A DNA stretch of 49,445 nucleotides from an archaeon (GTDB lineage: Archaea; Nanobdellota; Nanobdellia; Woesearchaeales; GW2011-AR9): assembly GCA_023259115.1 (NCBI GenBank), contig JAHFQW010000011.1, forward strand, positions 1 through 49,445. Reading direction: 5' to 3'. Positions 25,433 to 33,229 of this stretch are shown in pieces; the first letter of the stretch is position 1; each line of letters opens with the position of its first letter. Under the pieces are notes generated by a model. It was not told the origin of the DNA and searched no databases. It saw only the letters and a list, made by a program, of their open reading frames with translations. Position numbers and translations under genes: made by a program.

Positions 25433-26185
25433 ATGTACGAAACCACCCTCAAAGAAATCGGCCTCACCGATTCCGAGATCAAAACCTATCTCTTTCTCCT
25501 GCGTAATGGCACCTCCACCAAAACACCTCTTGTCAAAGCAACCGGTATTTCCGGCTCCAAAGTCTATGAAGTCTTACATCGCCTCAGCCAAAAAGGTCTT
25601 GTCAGCATCACTCTCACTAACAATATCCAACACTTCTCTGCCTCTTCTCCCCATAAGCTCAAAGAATATCTCAAACGCAAAAAAGATGAACTCACTCGAG
25701 CAGATGAAGAAATCAACCAAATCCTGCCCTCATTATTTTCATTAGGAAAATCATCTCCTCAAACACCAGAAATCTCTCTCTTCACCGGCTGGGAAGGCCT
25801 TGCCACTGTCTATGAAGAAGCATTTGCCAACATCAAGAAAACTGAAAAAATGTACGTTATTGGTGCCAGTTCCGGTCAAAACACCGCACAGACTGAACGC
25901 TTCTTCAAAAAATATGGAAAATTAGCCGTTGAAAAAACAGACCTACACATAATCTTTAACACCTCTGCGCGTGCCTACGTTACCCGCATCGAAAAAAGCA
26001 TGGGTCATACCTACAACAAACGCTTTCTCTTTCATAAAACACCAACTGAACTCACCGTCATCGGCAACACCGCCTTCATCGTTCTCCTTCATCAAGAACC
26101 CATGATCATCCGCATCAAAAACAAAGAAACCGCAGACTCATTTAAACAATACTTCAACTTCCTCTGGTCGTATGCAGAAGAATAA
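25433..26185 (+). CDS. TrmB-family transcription regulator
   Basis: This 250-residue protein begins with a TrmB winged helix (about 1-75: LTDSEIKTYLFLLRNG, GISGSKVYEVLHRLSQKGLV) followed by a coiled coil and a C-terminal effector domain (about 110-250) with a PLD-like beta fold. TrmB proteins commonly bind sugars or other small molecules and control transport or metabolism; no transporter is adjacent here. A TTTAAA element at 25400-25405 is about 30 nt before ATG, and a second one at 25340-25347. The truncated gene at 49030-49445 is a relative. Confidence 0.88.
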   Translation: MYETTLKEIGLTDSEIKTYLFLLRNGTSTKTPLVKATGISGSKVYEVLHRLSQKGLVSITLTNNIQHFSASSPHKLKEYLKRKKDELTRADEEINQILPSLFSLGKSSPQTPEISLFTGWEGLATVYEEAFANIKKTEKMYVIGASSGQNTAQTERFFKKYGKLAVEKTDLHIIFNTSARAYVTRIEKSMGHTYNKRFLFHKTPTELTVIGNTAFIVLLHQEPMIIRIKNKETADSFKQYFNFLWSYAEE

Positions 26186-26244
26186 TATTAACTACAATCT
26201 TTAATAAACTCATCAATAATTAATTCAAAAGAAACAATTCTCTT

Positions 26245-26955
26245 TCACGGACAAACCCCTGTCGCAAAATTAAAAAACACCTTCTGTCCCGCTTCTAAAC
26301 GTACCTTATGCTCCACTGGATATTCCACCCCGCACACAATCCCTCTATTTTCTGCAGAAACTTCTACAAATGTGCGTGTTATCTCTTCATCAGCACCATA
26401 TGCTCGTCGAATCACATTTCCCGTAATCGGACATCCTTGTTGTGTGGCATATTTCACAAGCGTCGCCAATGGAGGAATAGATGCTTCGTACGCCAAAGCC
26501 GTTCCAATAAGCAAATACGTTCCTTGTGGTAGCTTCGATAAAGAATAATTCTGTTTATCCTCACGTTCAATTACCACATTCGCCCCCAACAACTCCGGCG
26601 TCACATCTAACTCCATTCTCTCACTCAACACTCTGCAATCATACTCCGAAACCGCAAACACATGCCGATGTTGTCGAATCATCTCTCCTTTGGGATACAC
26701 ATTTTTCTCCCTAGCCGTAGAACCACGAACTGCTCGTTGATGTCTATCCCCAACAATACCTAAATAATCTAACTCCAGATATGGCACCTCATGCGTCACA
26801 GAAAACGCATCTCGATTCGTCTTCTTATCTTGCATTTTACTGGGGCATAACACTCTTGAAATTACTCCTCTCTCTGGAATATTTGCCTCATGCAATCGTG
26901 ATAATCGTTCTAATTCTCCTTGAACATATGTTCCCAATGTAGTATAAAATTCCAT
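26245..26955 (-). CDS. MOSC-domain protein
   Basis: The 236-residue protein starts at MEFYTTLG; the TATA box near 26975-26985 lies about 25 nt before this ATG and favours it over the upstream ATG at 26997. The segment ELDYLGIVGDRHQ and the later LGANVVIE are the two typical MOSC motifs (G-GD-H and 'lGeNi'). MOSC proteins bind or transfer sulfur, often linked to molybdenum cofactor. The substrate here is unknown, and no cofactor genes are nearby. A Cys in GCPITGNVIRR may be the sulfur carrier. Confidence 0.7.
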   Translation of the reverse strand: MEFYTTLGTYVQGELERLSRLHEANIPERGVISRVLCPSKMQDKKTNRDAFSVTHEVPYLELDYLGIVGDRHQRAVRGSTAREKNVYPKGEMIRQHRHVFAVSEYDCRVLSERMELDVTPELLGANVVIEREDKQNYSLSKLPQGTYLLIGTALAYEASIPPLATLVKYATQQGCPITGNVIRRAYGADEEITRTFVEVSAENRGIVCGVEYPVEHKVRLEAGQKVFFNFATGVCP

Positions 26956-27030
26956 GTTCCCTCTTAATCTTTCTCTTTTATAAAACCTCATACCCAAACT
27001 TTAATAAACCACACTCCTTCATATCTTTCT

Positions 27031-27342
27031 ATGGCCACCCCTAAATTCAAACAACGCTGCGGTCTATGTAAAAAAAACATGGTTCTCATGTATTCTCGTA
27101 AACAATACCCCGTCTGCAACGAATGTGAATTAAAACAAATCAGCCACCCCATTGAGAATCCTGAATATAAAAAATTCTTTGACATTCCCGAAAAATTCTA
27201 TCAAGAATCATATTTTCTGCGAAATATTAAAGCATCTTATCTGCGTTTTGATTCTATTACAGATAGACAAAAAGAGGCGTTTCTTAAAACAGTGGAAGAT
27301 ATGAAAGTAGGTAAGAAAAAAGAAGAAAAGAAAGAAGAATAA
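27031..27342 (+). CDS. Small zinc-ribbon protein
   Basis: This 103-residue protein has C-G-L-C at about 10-13 and C-N-E-C at about 29-32, a four-cysteine zinc ribbon followed by a helical part and a Lys/Glu tail. No family name is known to me. It is divergent from the MOSC gene. A TTAATAAA-like TATA element at 27000-27007 lies about 27 nt before the ATG. Confidence 0.7.
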   Translation: MATPKFKQRCGLCKKNMVLMYSRKQYPVCNECELKQISHPIENPEYKKFFDIPEKFYQESYFLRNIKASYLRFDSITDRQKEAFLKTVEDMKVGKKKEEKKEE

Positions 27343-27371
27343 AATATTGAAATGATTAGCTGCTCTTTTTC

Positions 27372-27839
27372 TCAATCCTTCTCTTTATGCAGTGGATCCA
27401 ATTTCTTCCCAAAATTAGGAATTCGTGGCACTAACGCTGCATACACAATAGCAATTAATGCAATAAAGTCCCAGCCAACGCCAATCGCCATACCAATTGC
27501 TGCGGAAAACCAAATACTCGCCGCCGTCGTAAGATTAGTCACTTTCCCTTCATCATTCTTCAGAATAATGCCTGCACCTAAAAAACCCACTCCCGTCACC
27601 ACTTGCGCAGCAATTCTCGCCGGATCATTTGGTGCAAGATAAATAGAAATAAGCGTAAATAACATAGATCCACCGATAACTAGCGAATGTGTACTAATTC
27701 CTGCATTTTTCCCTTTAGCCTCCCGTTCTATGCCAATTACTAAACCACCTAGTAAACAAAAAAGTAATCTCACTACAAATTCTCCCTCATGTCCGCTCAG
27801 AAAAGTATTAAACATAAAAAAAAGAAAAGAAATACTCAT
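27372..27839 (-). CDS. MgtC/SapB-family membrane protein
   Basis: This 155-residue protein shows the MgtC N-domain pattern: VRLLFCLLGGLVIGIEREAK, then THSLVIGGSMLFTL, VTGVGFLGAGIILK and a final pair of helices, about four to five transmembrane segments. The conserved Arg/Glu of GIERE and the GxGFLGAGxI motif are intact. MgtC proteins affect magnesium stress and ATP synthase activity in bacteria. The C-terminal ACT-like domain is absent, as in many short members. Confidence 0.88.
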   Translation of the reverse strand: MSISFLFFMFNTFLSGHEGEFVVRLLFCLLGGLVIGIEREAKGKNAGISTHSLVIGGSMLFTLISIYLAPNDPARIAAQVVTGVGFLGAGIILKNDEGKVTNLTTAASIWFSAAIGMAIGVGWDFIALIAIVYAALVPRIPNFGKKLDPLHKEKD

Positions 27840-27862
27840 TTAAATAATTTCCGACACAAAAT

Positions 27863-28147
27863 TCATTTTTTAAGTGTATAACAAGTTGTAAATGAATAGC
27901 CTTCTGGAAGTTGAACTGCGGTGCAAACAAATTCTTTTTCAGCTTTATCTTTGCAGTACAATACAGGATAGTCTACATATTTTCCTGCGACTTGCAAATG
28001 AACCTCACCAACACAAAATGAGGGCGTAGGTATCTCTACTATACTCGGCGTTTGCACTCTTTGTTCCGTTTTAGTATCTTTATTACATCCTTCTGTAATT
28101 GGGCTGAGTACAATAATTCCTGCAATTATTTTTTCTAATAGTTTCAT
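27863..28147 (-). CDS. Small Cys-rich lipoprotein (paralogue A)
   Basis: This 94-residue protein has a short hydrophobic leader and a lipobox-like end at C21 (ITEGC), so it is probably lipid-anchored outside. The mature part has several cysteines and the segment YCKDKAEKEFVC. A strong GGAGG ribosome-binding site precedes it. It resembles the 28717 lipoprotein in overall layout: a lipobox 'GCN', a central 'C-x', 'CKDK', then Cys, so the two look like distant duplicates. Function unknown. Confidence 0.65.
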   Translation of the reverse strand: MKLLEKIIAGIIVLSPITEGCNKDTKTEQRVQTPSIVEIPTPSFCVGEVHLQVAGKYVDYPVLYCKDKAEKEFVCTAVQLPEGYSFTTCYTLKK

Positions 28148-28196
28148 GTTTTTTTCCTCCTGTAATCACAAAATCCTCTTGCCACCCTCTTTCTCT

Positions 28197-28715
28197 TCAA
28201 ATATACAACTCTCCTGCACGTTCATACTTTCTGCCTTGTAATGCTTCAGCGGCAATTCGATCTAGCGCTGCAACCTCTTGCTCACAATCCGTCCAAGTAA
28301 TTGGTAAGAATCGTTTTGCGGCAAATTCTTTTTTAAAATCATCATCATGTACACATGCTACTAATCCAACATCGTATTGTCCTTGTTGCTGCATTCTTTG
28401 TCGAATATATTCAAATCCCGGACTTGCTCCTTCTGAGCCAAGATATCCCACCATACAATCGATTTGAGGTAGATATCTATCAATAATCTCAGGTGTGTTC
28501 TCCACACGAAACTGCGATCCGGTTGCGGTATATCGACTTGCAACAACGAGTATATCTCTACTTATTCCCTCATATAATCCTGCAGTAAAAGATCGTAGAG
28601 GCAGATGACTTACAATCGCTGTGATTGGTTTTATTGGTCGTTCTGGTTCACATTTCAATTCTAGTCCTCCTTCAAACTGTCGTACTTGTTTTAATTCTAG
28701 TGTATATTCTCTCAT
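28197..28715 (-). CDS. Hypothetical protein, 172 residues
   Basis: The gene starts two bases after the stop of the upstream lipoprotein gene, with a GAGGGA ribosome-binding site, so the two are co-translated. The protein mixes beta segments (ILVVASRYTATGS, MVGYLGSEGASPG) and helices. No signal peptide, membrane helix or known motif was seen. It may be a cytoplasmic partner of the lipoprotein. Confidence 0.6.
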   Translation of the reverse strand: MREYTLELKQVRQFEGGLELKCEPERPIKPITAIVSHLPLRSFTAGLYEGISRDILVVASRYTATGSQFRVENTPEIIDRYLPQIDCMVGYLGSEGASPGFEYIRQRMQQQGQYDVGLVACVHDDDFKKEFAAKRFLPITWTDCEQEVAALDRIAAEALQGRKYERAGELYI

Positions 28716-28716
28716 T

Positions 28717-28998
28717 TTAATCCCTCTTCTCCATTAATCGAAAGCAATATCCCGTATCATTACAACTGAGTTGATAGCCTACTTTATCTTTACAATCAAT
28801 AATAGCATGACCCGTCCCGTTCGAAGTAAATCTGGTAACTTCTGCGCATTCCAATGGCACATAGACCTCTTCCATTATTCGTGCAGGTTTTTGATATGTA
28901 ACAGGAATATATTTTGTTACTTCAGGTTCACTGTTACATCCAAGTAATCCCACTAATCCTACCGCGATAATCATACTTTTTATTTTTGTATTAATCAT
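28717..28998 (-). CDS. Small Cys-rich lipoprotein (paralogue B)
   Basis: This 93-residue protein has a leader (IKSMIIAVGLVGLLGC) with a lipobox ending at C21 and an AAGGTGA ribosome-binding site. The mature part has cysteines around residues 50, 69, 79 and 84, with the CKDK block shared with the 27863 protein. It appears to be an exported, lipid-anchored protein of unknown role. Confidence 0.65.
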   Translation of the reverse strand: MINTKIKSMIIAVGLVGLLGCNSEPEVTKYIPVTYQKPARIMEEVYVPLECAEVTRFTSNGTGHAIIDCKDKVGYQLSCNDTGYCFRLMEKRD

Positions 28999-29036
28999 TT
29001 TTAATTCACCTTTAGTTTCATTTTATTCTTATTCTT

Positions 29037-29094
29037 TCATTGGAACAATTTTCCAATACTCTCAAACCATATCTTCTAATGTGTTTTTCGTCAT
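29037..29094 (-). pseudogene. Decayed copy of the 29663 membrane-protein gene
   Basis: On the minus strand, an AGGAGATGATTACG leader is followed by ATG and codons for MTKNTLEDMV, then a stop. This matches the start MMKNTLENMV of the 30043 gene. Immediately after comes a stretch ending ATTGGAAAATTGTTCCAATGA, matching the end (GIGKLFQ, stop) of the same gene. The central ~110 codons are missing, so this is an internally deleted duplicate. Confidence 0.6.
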
Positions 29095-29106
29095 CGTAAT
29101 CATCTC

Positions 29107-29499
29107 CTATTTTATTCGAAGATCAATGCCAAACTGAATCATCTGGTCTCGATGATGAGGCTTGGGCGTTGTTTCCGGTCTTGGTGTGAATGTACTGTTA
29201 TAAAGCGACAATGCAGCTGGCGTAAAATACTGGTCTTGTCCTTCAATACAAACTGCATACCTCGTTTCATCCTGCCGCTGCATCCGGCCAACAATTTCAA
29301 CTTGTTTACTCTTCACCATCCCATCACACGCAACCATGGCATATCCTTGGGAGTGCAGTCTCTCATCATTATCTCGCATATCCCGGTTGTATCCTAATCC
29401 AATAAGCGTTGTTGCTCCAATGAACCCTGCCAGAGCTAATCCCACTAATGCCCCTTCCGCACTCGTACAAAATTTGTCTACTCTTTCTATTAAATTCAT
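29107..29499 (-). CDS. Small single-membrane-span protein
   Basis: The ATG at 29499 (MNLIERVDKF) is chosen because AAGGTGA lies 6 nt before it; a longer frame begins at 29529. The 130-residue protein has one hydrophobic helix (about 17-37, ALVGLALAGFIGATTLIGLG) and a polar C-terminal part with two cysteines. No family recognised. Its promoter region is a near copy of that of the 30043 gene. Confidence 0.6.
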   Translation of the reverse strand: MNLIERVDKFCTSAEGALVGLALAGFIGATTLIGLGYNRDMRDNDERLHSQGYAMVACDGMVKSKQVEIVGRMQRQDETRYAVCIEGQDQYFTPAALSLYNSTFTPRPETTPKPHHRDQMIQFGIDLRIK

Positions 29500-29535
29500 G
29501 TCAATCACCTTTTTGTTAATTGTTATCACTCAATA

Positions 29536-29600
29536 ATACTATCTAATGGCTAAGTGATATATTAAATGTCCGCTCATTTTTTCATCCAAAATAAGAAAAT
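29536..29600 (-). repeat. Duplicated promoter block, copy 1
   Basis: Three exact blocks (12 nt at 29536-29547, 10 nt at 29557-29566, 20 nt at 29581-29600) recur with identical gaps of 9 and 14 nt at 30079-30143. The middle block is the TATA box (TTTAATATAT on the minus strand) of the 29499 gene; the outer ones are likely regulator or initiator sites. Confidence 0.65.
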
Positions 29601-29662
29601 AATACCCATGAGAGAGATAATGGAAAAATTTATAAGATTTTTACCTTGTCCTCTTTAGGGGG

Positions 29663-30043
29663 TCATTGGAATAATTTTCCAATACCATAGCCTATTCCAT
29701 AAAGTCCAACTCCGACCATAGGTGGAAAAAAAACTATCATTCTAGCATCTACAAATCCTTCTTCATCAATCAATCCAATTTGTTGGATAAGCGTAGGAGT
29801 ACTTTTATTTTTTTGAGGTGTTAATCCTGCTAATATTAGTGCAGTGTATCCCATGGCTGGTGCTACTATTTGTATTGAATTTCCTTCACCAAATATTTTC
29901 TGTCCACTACATCCTTCATAAATACCTGCACCAAATGCTCCAATTGTTGCGATAGCACTTGTTGTTATTACCGCAGTTGTCATTGTTACTTGGGCTGTTG
30001 TGCGAATTCCCTCAACCATATTTTCTAAAGTATTTTTCATCAT
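29663..30043 (-). CDS. Small membrane protein with two hydrophobic segments
   Basis: The ATG at 30043 (MMKNTLENMV) follows AGGGGTGA; a longer frame to 30073 is unlikely. The 126-residue protein has hydrophobic segments at about 17-40 (VTMTTAVITTSAIATIGAFG) and about 58-73, and a third near the C-terminus. An intact homologue of the decayed copy at 29037-29094. Function unknown. It is divergent from the double Lrp regulator, with a shared upstream motif. Confidence 0.6.
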   Translation of the reverse strand: MMKNTLENMVEGIRTTAQVTMTTAVITTSAIATIGAFGAGIYEGCSGQKIFGEGNSIQIVAPAMGYTALILAGLTPQKNKSTPTLIQQIGLIDEEGFVDARMIVFFPPMVGVGLYGIGYGIGKLFQ

Positions 30044-30078
30044 AGTAATCACCCCTCTAATAGTTATTGTCACTAATG

Positions 30079-30143
30079 ATACTATCTAATTATCAAGAAA
30101 TATATTAAACAGAGTATTAAAATTTCATCCAAAATAAGAAAAT
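30079..30143 (-). repeat. Duplicated promoter block, copy 2
   Basis: Second copy of the 65-bp block: 12 nt at 30079-30090, 10 nt at 30100-30109 (TATA box of the 30043 gene), 20 nt at 30124-30143. The last block abuts the plus-strand TATA box (30143-30150) of the Lrp-type gene, as expected for an operator shared by divergent promoters. Confidence 0.65.
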
Positions 30144-30150
30144 TTATAAA
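30143..30150 (+). promoter_or_regulatory. TATA box of the Lrp-type regulator
   Basis: TTTATAAA is centred about 28.5 nt before the ATG at 30175, giving a leaderless mRNA. It touches the 20-nt conserved block, so a protein bound there would occlude it. Confidence 0.6.
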
Positions 30151-30174
30151 TAAAGACCTATTTAATCATAAAAT

Positions 30175-31128
30175 ATGATACAATTAGACCTCAAAGACAA
30201 AAAGATCCTCGCTGCATTAGATCAAAACGCCCGAGAAAGCAACTCCCTCATTGCCAAACAACTCAAACTCAGCAAAAACATCATCAACTATCGCATCAAC
30301 CAATTAGAACAAGCCGGTATCATCAAAAGCTATCGCGCCATCATCGACTTCTCCAAAACCAACACCACGTATATCCGCGTCTATCTTGACTTATATGAAT
30401 TCCACCCCGAAAAAGAGCCAGAATTAATTCAACATCTCCTCAAAGAGTCTACTACTTCTTTCATCGCCAAAACCGTGGGCAGTTGGGATCTCGTCATCTA
30501 CTTCAGCGTCACTCATCTTACCCAATTCTCAAATCAGTGGTCCAAATTCCTCGAAAAATTCCGCTATCTCATCAAAGAATACAACACCAGTATTATCATT
30601 AAAGACCTCCTCTTCCCCAAAAGCTACCTTCTTGAAAACAAACAAGACACCACTCCTATGATTCTAGAACGTGGCACTTCCGAACCGGTCGAAATAGACG
30701 CCATTGATCGCCAAATACTCTCACTTCTGGGGCAAAACGCCCGTCTGCCGTTAACCGATATTGCCCAAAGCGTCAACCTCGGCAGCATGGCCATCATTTA
30801 TCGAATAAAACAACTACAAAAAAATAAAATAATTCTTGGGTATCGTGTCGAACTCGATTTCACTAAATTAGGGTACGAATATTACAAAGTTGATTTAGAA
30901 CTCCAAGACACCAAAATAATCTCTCAATTATTTCACCACTGCAAAGCTCATCCCAATGTCACCTCTGTCACCAAAGCCATTAGCGATAACATTGATTTCG
31001 AATTCGACATCGAAGTGCAAAACTTTGACACCTTCCTCCAATTCATGGGTCAATTAAAATCACTCTTTCCCCAAGCTATACGTGATTACAAATATCTAAA
31101 ATATGTGGATATACTCAAGAATCACTAA
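30175..31128 (+). CDS. Tandem Lrp/AsnC-family regulator
   Basis: This 317-residue protein contains two Lrp/AsnC units in one chain. The first has a helix-turn-helix at about 6-50 (LDLKDKKILAALDQNARES, LSKNIINYRINQLEQAGII) and an alpha/beta effector domain to about 150. The second starts near 170 (IDAIDRQILSLLGQNARLP, then NLGSMAIIYRIKQL). Lrp proteins are usually single units that dimerise; the fusion makes an internal pseudo-dimer. It is divergent from the 30043 gene. Family members respond to amino acids or other small molecules. Confidence 0.88.
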   Translation: MIQLDLKDKKILAALDQNARESNSLIAKQLKLSKNIINYRINQLEQAGIIKSYRAIIDFSKTNTTYIRVYLDLYEFHPEKEPELIQHLLKESTTSFIAKTVGSWDLVIYFSVTHLTQFSNQWSKFLEKFRYLIKEYNTSIIIKDLLFPKSYLLENKQDTTPMILERGTSEPVEIDAIDRQILSLLGQNARLPLTDIAQSVNLGSMAIIYRIKQLQKNKIILGYRVELDFTKLGYEYYKVDLELQDTKIISQLFHHCKAHPNVTSVTKAISDNIDFEFDIEVQNFDTFLQFMGQLKSLFPQAIRDYKYLKYVDILKNH

Positions 31129-31796
31129 CAACCTAATTGTACTCTTCTTTCTTCTTGAGGAGGTATAGAACGCTCTCCATCATATGCTCGTACCCTAAAC
31201 CCTCTACCTTCTGCCTCATTCATTGTCTCTTGCACTCTTTGACAAATAAGTTCATATTTTTCAATATCAATACCTATGTTTGGAATACGAACCAAAGAAT
31301 TGATATGTTCAATCAACGGCCGTTTCATTCGTTGCATCTCCTCACTAATCTCATTGATCCAATGTTGCTTCTGAACAGAATTTCTCGTTGCAATCATGCG
31401 AATTTCTGGGAAACTGTGTTTCCCTCCTTGATATGGCCTATTTTCCAATAGAGAACACACCGCATCAACTGCTCCCAACCCTAACGCATCATCCGTAGCT
31501 TGTCCTTCATGAAAATTCCATTGCAGGTGGTGATACTGCTGGCGATGTATTGCCAACGCCGCATCAATTTCCGTTTTATATATTTTTTCTCCTCTTGGTA
31601 AGTATTGTAACGCCAATCCTCTCACGACATCCCATTCAAATTTATTACCAACCCCTATTATATCATGTGGTCGCTCTGGATCATCGCTACCTATCTGTAA
31701 TCGCTCTAGAAAATACTCTATATGCATAACATGTCTTGTTGTATCCAATAGCCATTGATGCACTTCTCGTACGGTTAAACGCTCATATGCTTCCAT
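31125..31796 (-). CDS. Hypothetical protein, 223 residues
   Basis: The stop overlaps the stop of the Lrp gene by 4 nt (tail to tail). The protein is mainly helical with a His-rich part (AIHRQQYHHLQWNFHEGQ) that could bind metal; the spacing is loosely like DUF5662-type proteins, but I cannot confirm this. It has a GGGGGGA ribosome-binding site and a TTAATATA element about 30 nt upstream near 31821-31831. Function unknown. Confidence 0.55.
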   Translation of the reverse strand: MEAYERLTVREVHQWLLDTTRHVMHIEYFLERLQIGSDDPERPHDIIGVGNKFEWDVVRGLALQYLPRGEKIYKTEIDAALAIHRQQYHHLQWNFHEGQATDDALGLGAVDAVCSLLENRPYQGGKHSFPEIRMIATRNSVQKQHWINEISEEMQRMKRPLIEHINSLVRIPNIGIDIEKYELICQRVQETMNEAEGRGFRVRAYDGERSIPPQEERRVQLGC

Positions 31797-31909
31797 TCCC
31801 CCCTAAATAGCGAGCTACTATATTAACTTTTAGAGCTATTTCTTAACTATTAATTGGGCGTGTAGAAAAGGGAAATGTTTATTAATGTTTAAATTCAACT
31901 TTAATATAA

Positions 31910-32257
31910 ATGCTACAAACATATTATTTCACCGGTTATTACTTTCAAAACAATCAACGAGGTAATCTTGAAGGCACAATTATTTTCGACTCTTCTGATA
32001 ATATAGCCGGTACAATTATAGATAAAATAAATCCCTCAAGTAATAGAATGATTACGGGAAAAAGATACACTAAAAATGATGAAATAAATTTAGATTTTCT
32101 AGTAAAAGTACCTGAAGAAAATTTATTAAATTTACATTATTCCTTAACAAAACAACAGATTAATAATCTTGAAGGTGCTTACTTAGGTTCATATCAACCA
32201 GTCAAAAAATTGATTAGTTTTACAGTTACAGACAGATCATTCACCCCCTTCTGGTGA
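31910..32257 (+). CDS. Hypothetical beta-rich protein, possibly frameshifted at its 3' end
   Basis: This 115-residue protein is rich in alternating hydrophobic residues (LEGTIIFDSSDNIAGTII) typical of a small beta barrel or sandwich. It ends TPFW just after a run of five C (32242-32246). Shifting the frame there continues without a stop through PSGDDMFYGKYEHLVPLP to a stop at 32361-32363, adding about 40 residues. This may be an indel in the run or a true shorter gene. No known family. A TTTATTA element at 31878-31884 is about 29 nt upstream. Confidence 0.55.
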   Translation: MLQTYYFTGYYFQNNQRGNLEGTIIFDSSDNIAGTIIDKINPSSNRMITGKRYTKNDEINLDFLVKVPEENLLNLHYSLTKQQINNLEGAYLGSYQPVKKLISFTVTDRSFTPFW

Positions 32258-32363
32258 TGACATGTTTTATGGTAAATATGAGCATCTAGTTCCTCTTCCA
32301 GAAGATAGTCATTCACAACTCGCTGAAATAGTTTTAACCAAAGTAAATTCTTCTAGAGAATAA
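32258..32363 (+). pseudogene. Out-of-frame continuation of the 31910 gene
   Basis: An ATG at 32262 opens a 33-codon frame (MFYGKYEHLV...SSRE) that is in a different frame from, and contiguous with, the 31910 gene. It has no ribosome-binding site of its own. It is best read as the 3' part of that gene after a one-base shift. Confidence 0.4.
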
Positions 32364-32502
32364 GGTATGCACAAAATAAGTTTTATACTTCTACTTAAAA
32401 TATCCACAAACGATAGATTTAAAGAGGTAAACTACACTGTATAGTGATGGTGAATATTCTTCCAATTTCCAAATTAAACACCAAATTTTAAGAACAGAAA
32501 CA

Positions 32503-32510
32503 TTTATAAA
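32503..32510 (+). promoter_or_regulatory. TATA box of the ribosomal L1-L10-L12 operon
   Basis: TTTATAAA predicts a start of transcription near 32533 and a leader of about 53 nt before the L1 ATG, unlike the leaderless neighbours. The stretch 32364-32500 before it holds no gene that I can see. Confidence 0.6.
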
Positions 32511-32549
32511 TAACCCCCTATCCCCACATACAAACCGTTAATACTACAC

Positions 32550-32564
32550 CTGTATTATATACAG
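32550..32564 (+). promoter_or_regulatory. Leader hairpin before rpl1
   Basis: CTGTAT-TAT-ATACAG forms a 6-bp hairpin in the predicted mRNA leader, 7 nt before the GGAGG ribosome-binding site. L1 often represses its own mRNA by binding a structure that mimics its rRNA site, so this could be part of such a control site; the full L1 consensus is not evident. Confidence 0.4.
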
Positions 32565-32585
32565 CCCCGTAGGAGGTCAAGTTAC

Positions 32586-33227
32586 ATGGATAAACCACAA
32601 ATTCAAAAAGCCCTAGAAGAACTCAAAAAGAATCCCAAACGCAACTTCTCACAATCCTATGAAGTCATATTCAATCTCAAAAACTTAGTTATAAAACAAA
32701 CACCTATTGATTTCTTTGTAACCCTGCATTTCTCTAAAGGCAAAAAAGCTAAAATTGCCGCTTTCGTAGACAACCAATTAGCCGACCAAGCCGCTAAATT
32801 TTGCGACCTCACTATTCGTGAAACTGATTTTCCCAAATATGTTGCTGACAAGAAACTAACAAAAAAACTCGCCGAAGACTACGATTATTTCCTTGCCCAA
32901 TCAAATCTAATGCCTAAAGTCGCTGCCGCATTTGGTAAAATTTTAGGCACCAAAGGAAAAATGCCTAATCCCAAAATTGGCTGTGTTGTACCACCAAACG
33001 CCGCGCTTGAACCTTTAATCAAAAAACTCAACATGTCCGTTCACCTTGTTGCCAAAAAAGGACTCAATCTTCAATGTTTAATCGGTAAAGAATCTCAGCC
33101 TGAAGAAGAAGTCATTGACAACATCTTAACATTATATCAAACGGCGGTAAAACAACTTCCTAGTGAAGCTCAAAACGTTAAAAATGTCATGCTCAAAACA
33201 ACCATGAGTAAACCGGTGAGGATCTAA
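32586..33227 (+). CDS. rpl1: Ribosomal protein L1 (uL1)
   Basis: This 213-residue large-subunit protein forms the L1 stalk. It shows the archaeal/eukaryotic pattern, including KKNPKRNFSQSYEVIFNLK at the N-terminus and the conserved GKILGTKGKMPNPKIG segment (about 118-133) that contacts rRNA, and ends in a TTMSKPVRI tail. The ribosome-binding site is GGAGG. It is the first gene of the stalk operon, only 2 nt from the L10 gene. Confidence 0.95.
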   Translation: MDKPQIQKALEELKKNPKRNFSQSYEVIFNLKNLVIKQTPIDFFVTLHFSKGKKAKIAAFVDNQLADQAAKFCDLTIRETDFPKYVADKKLTKKLAEDYDYFLAQSNLMPKVAAAFGKILGTKGKMPNPKIGCVVPPNAALEPLIKKLNMSVHLVAKKGLNLQCLIGKESQPEEEVIDNILTLYQTAVKQLPSEAQNVKNVMLKTTMSKPVRI

Positions 33228-33229
33228 CA

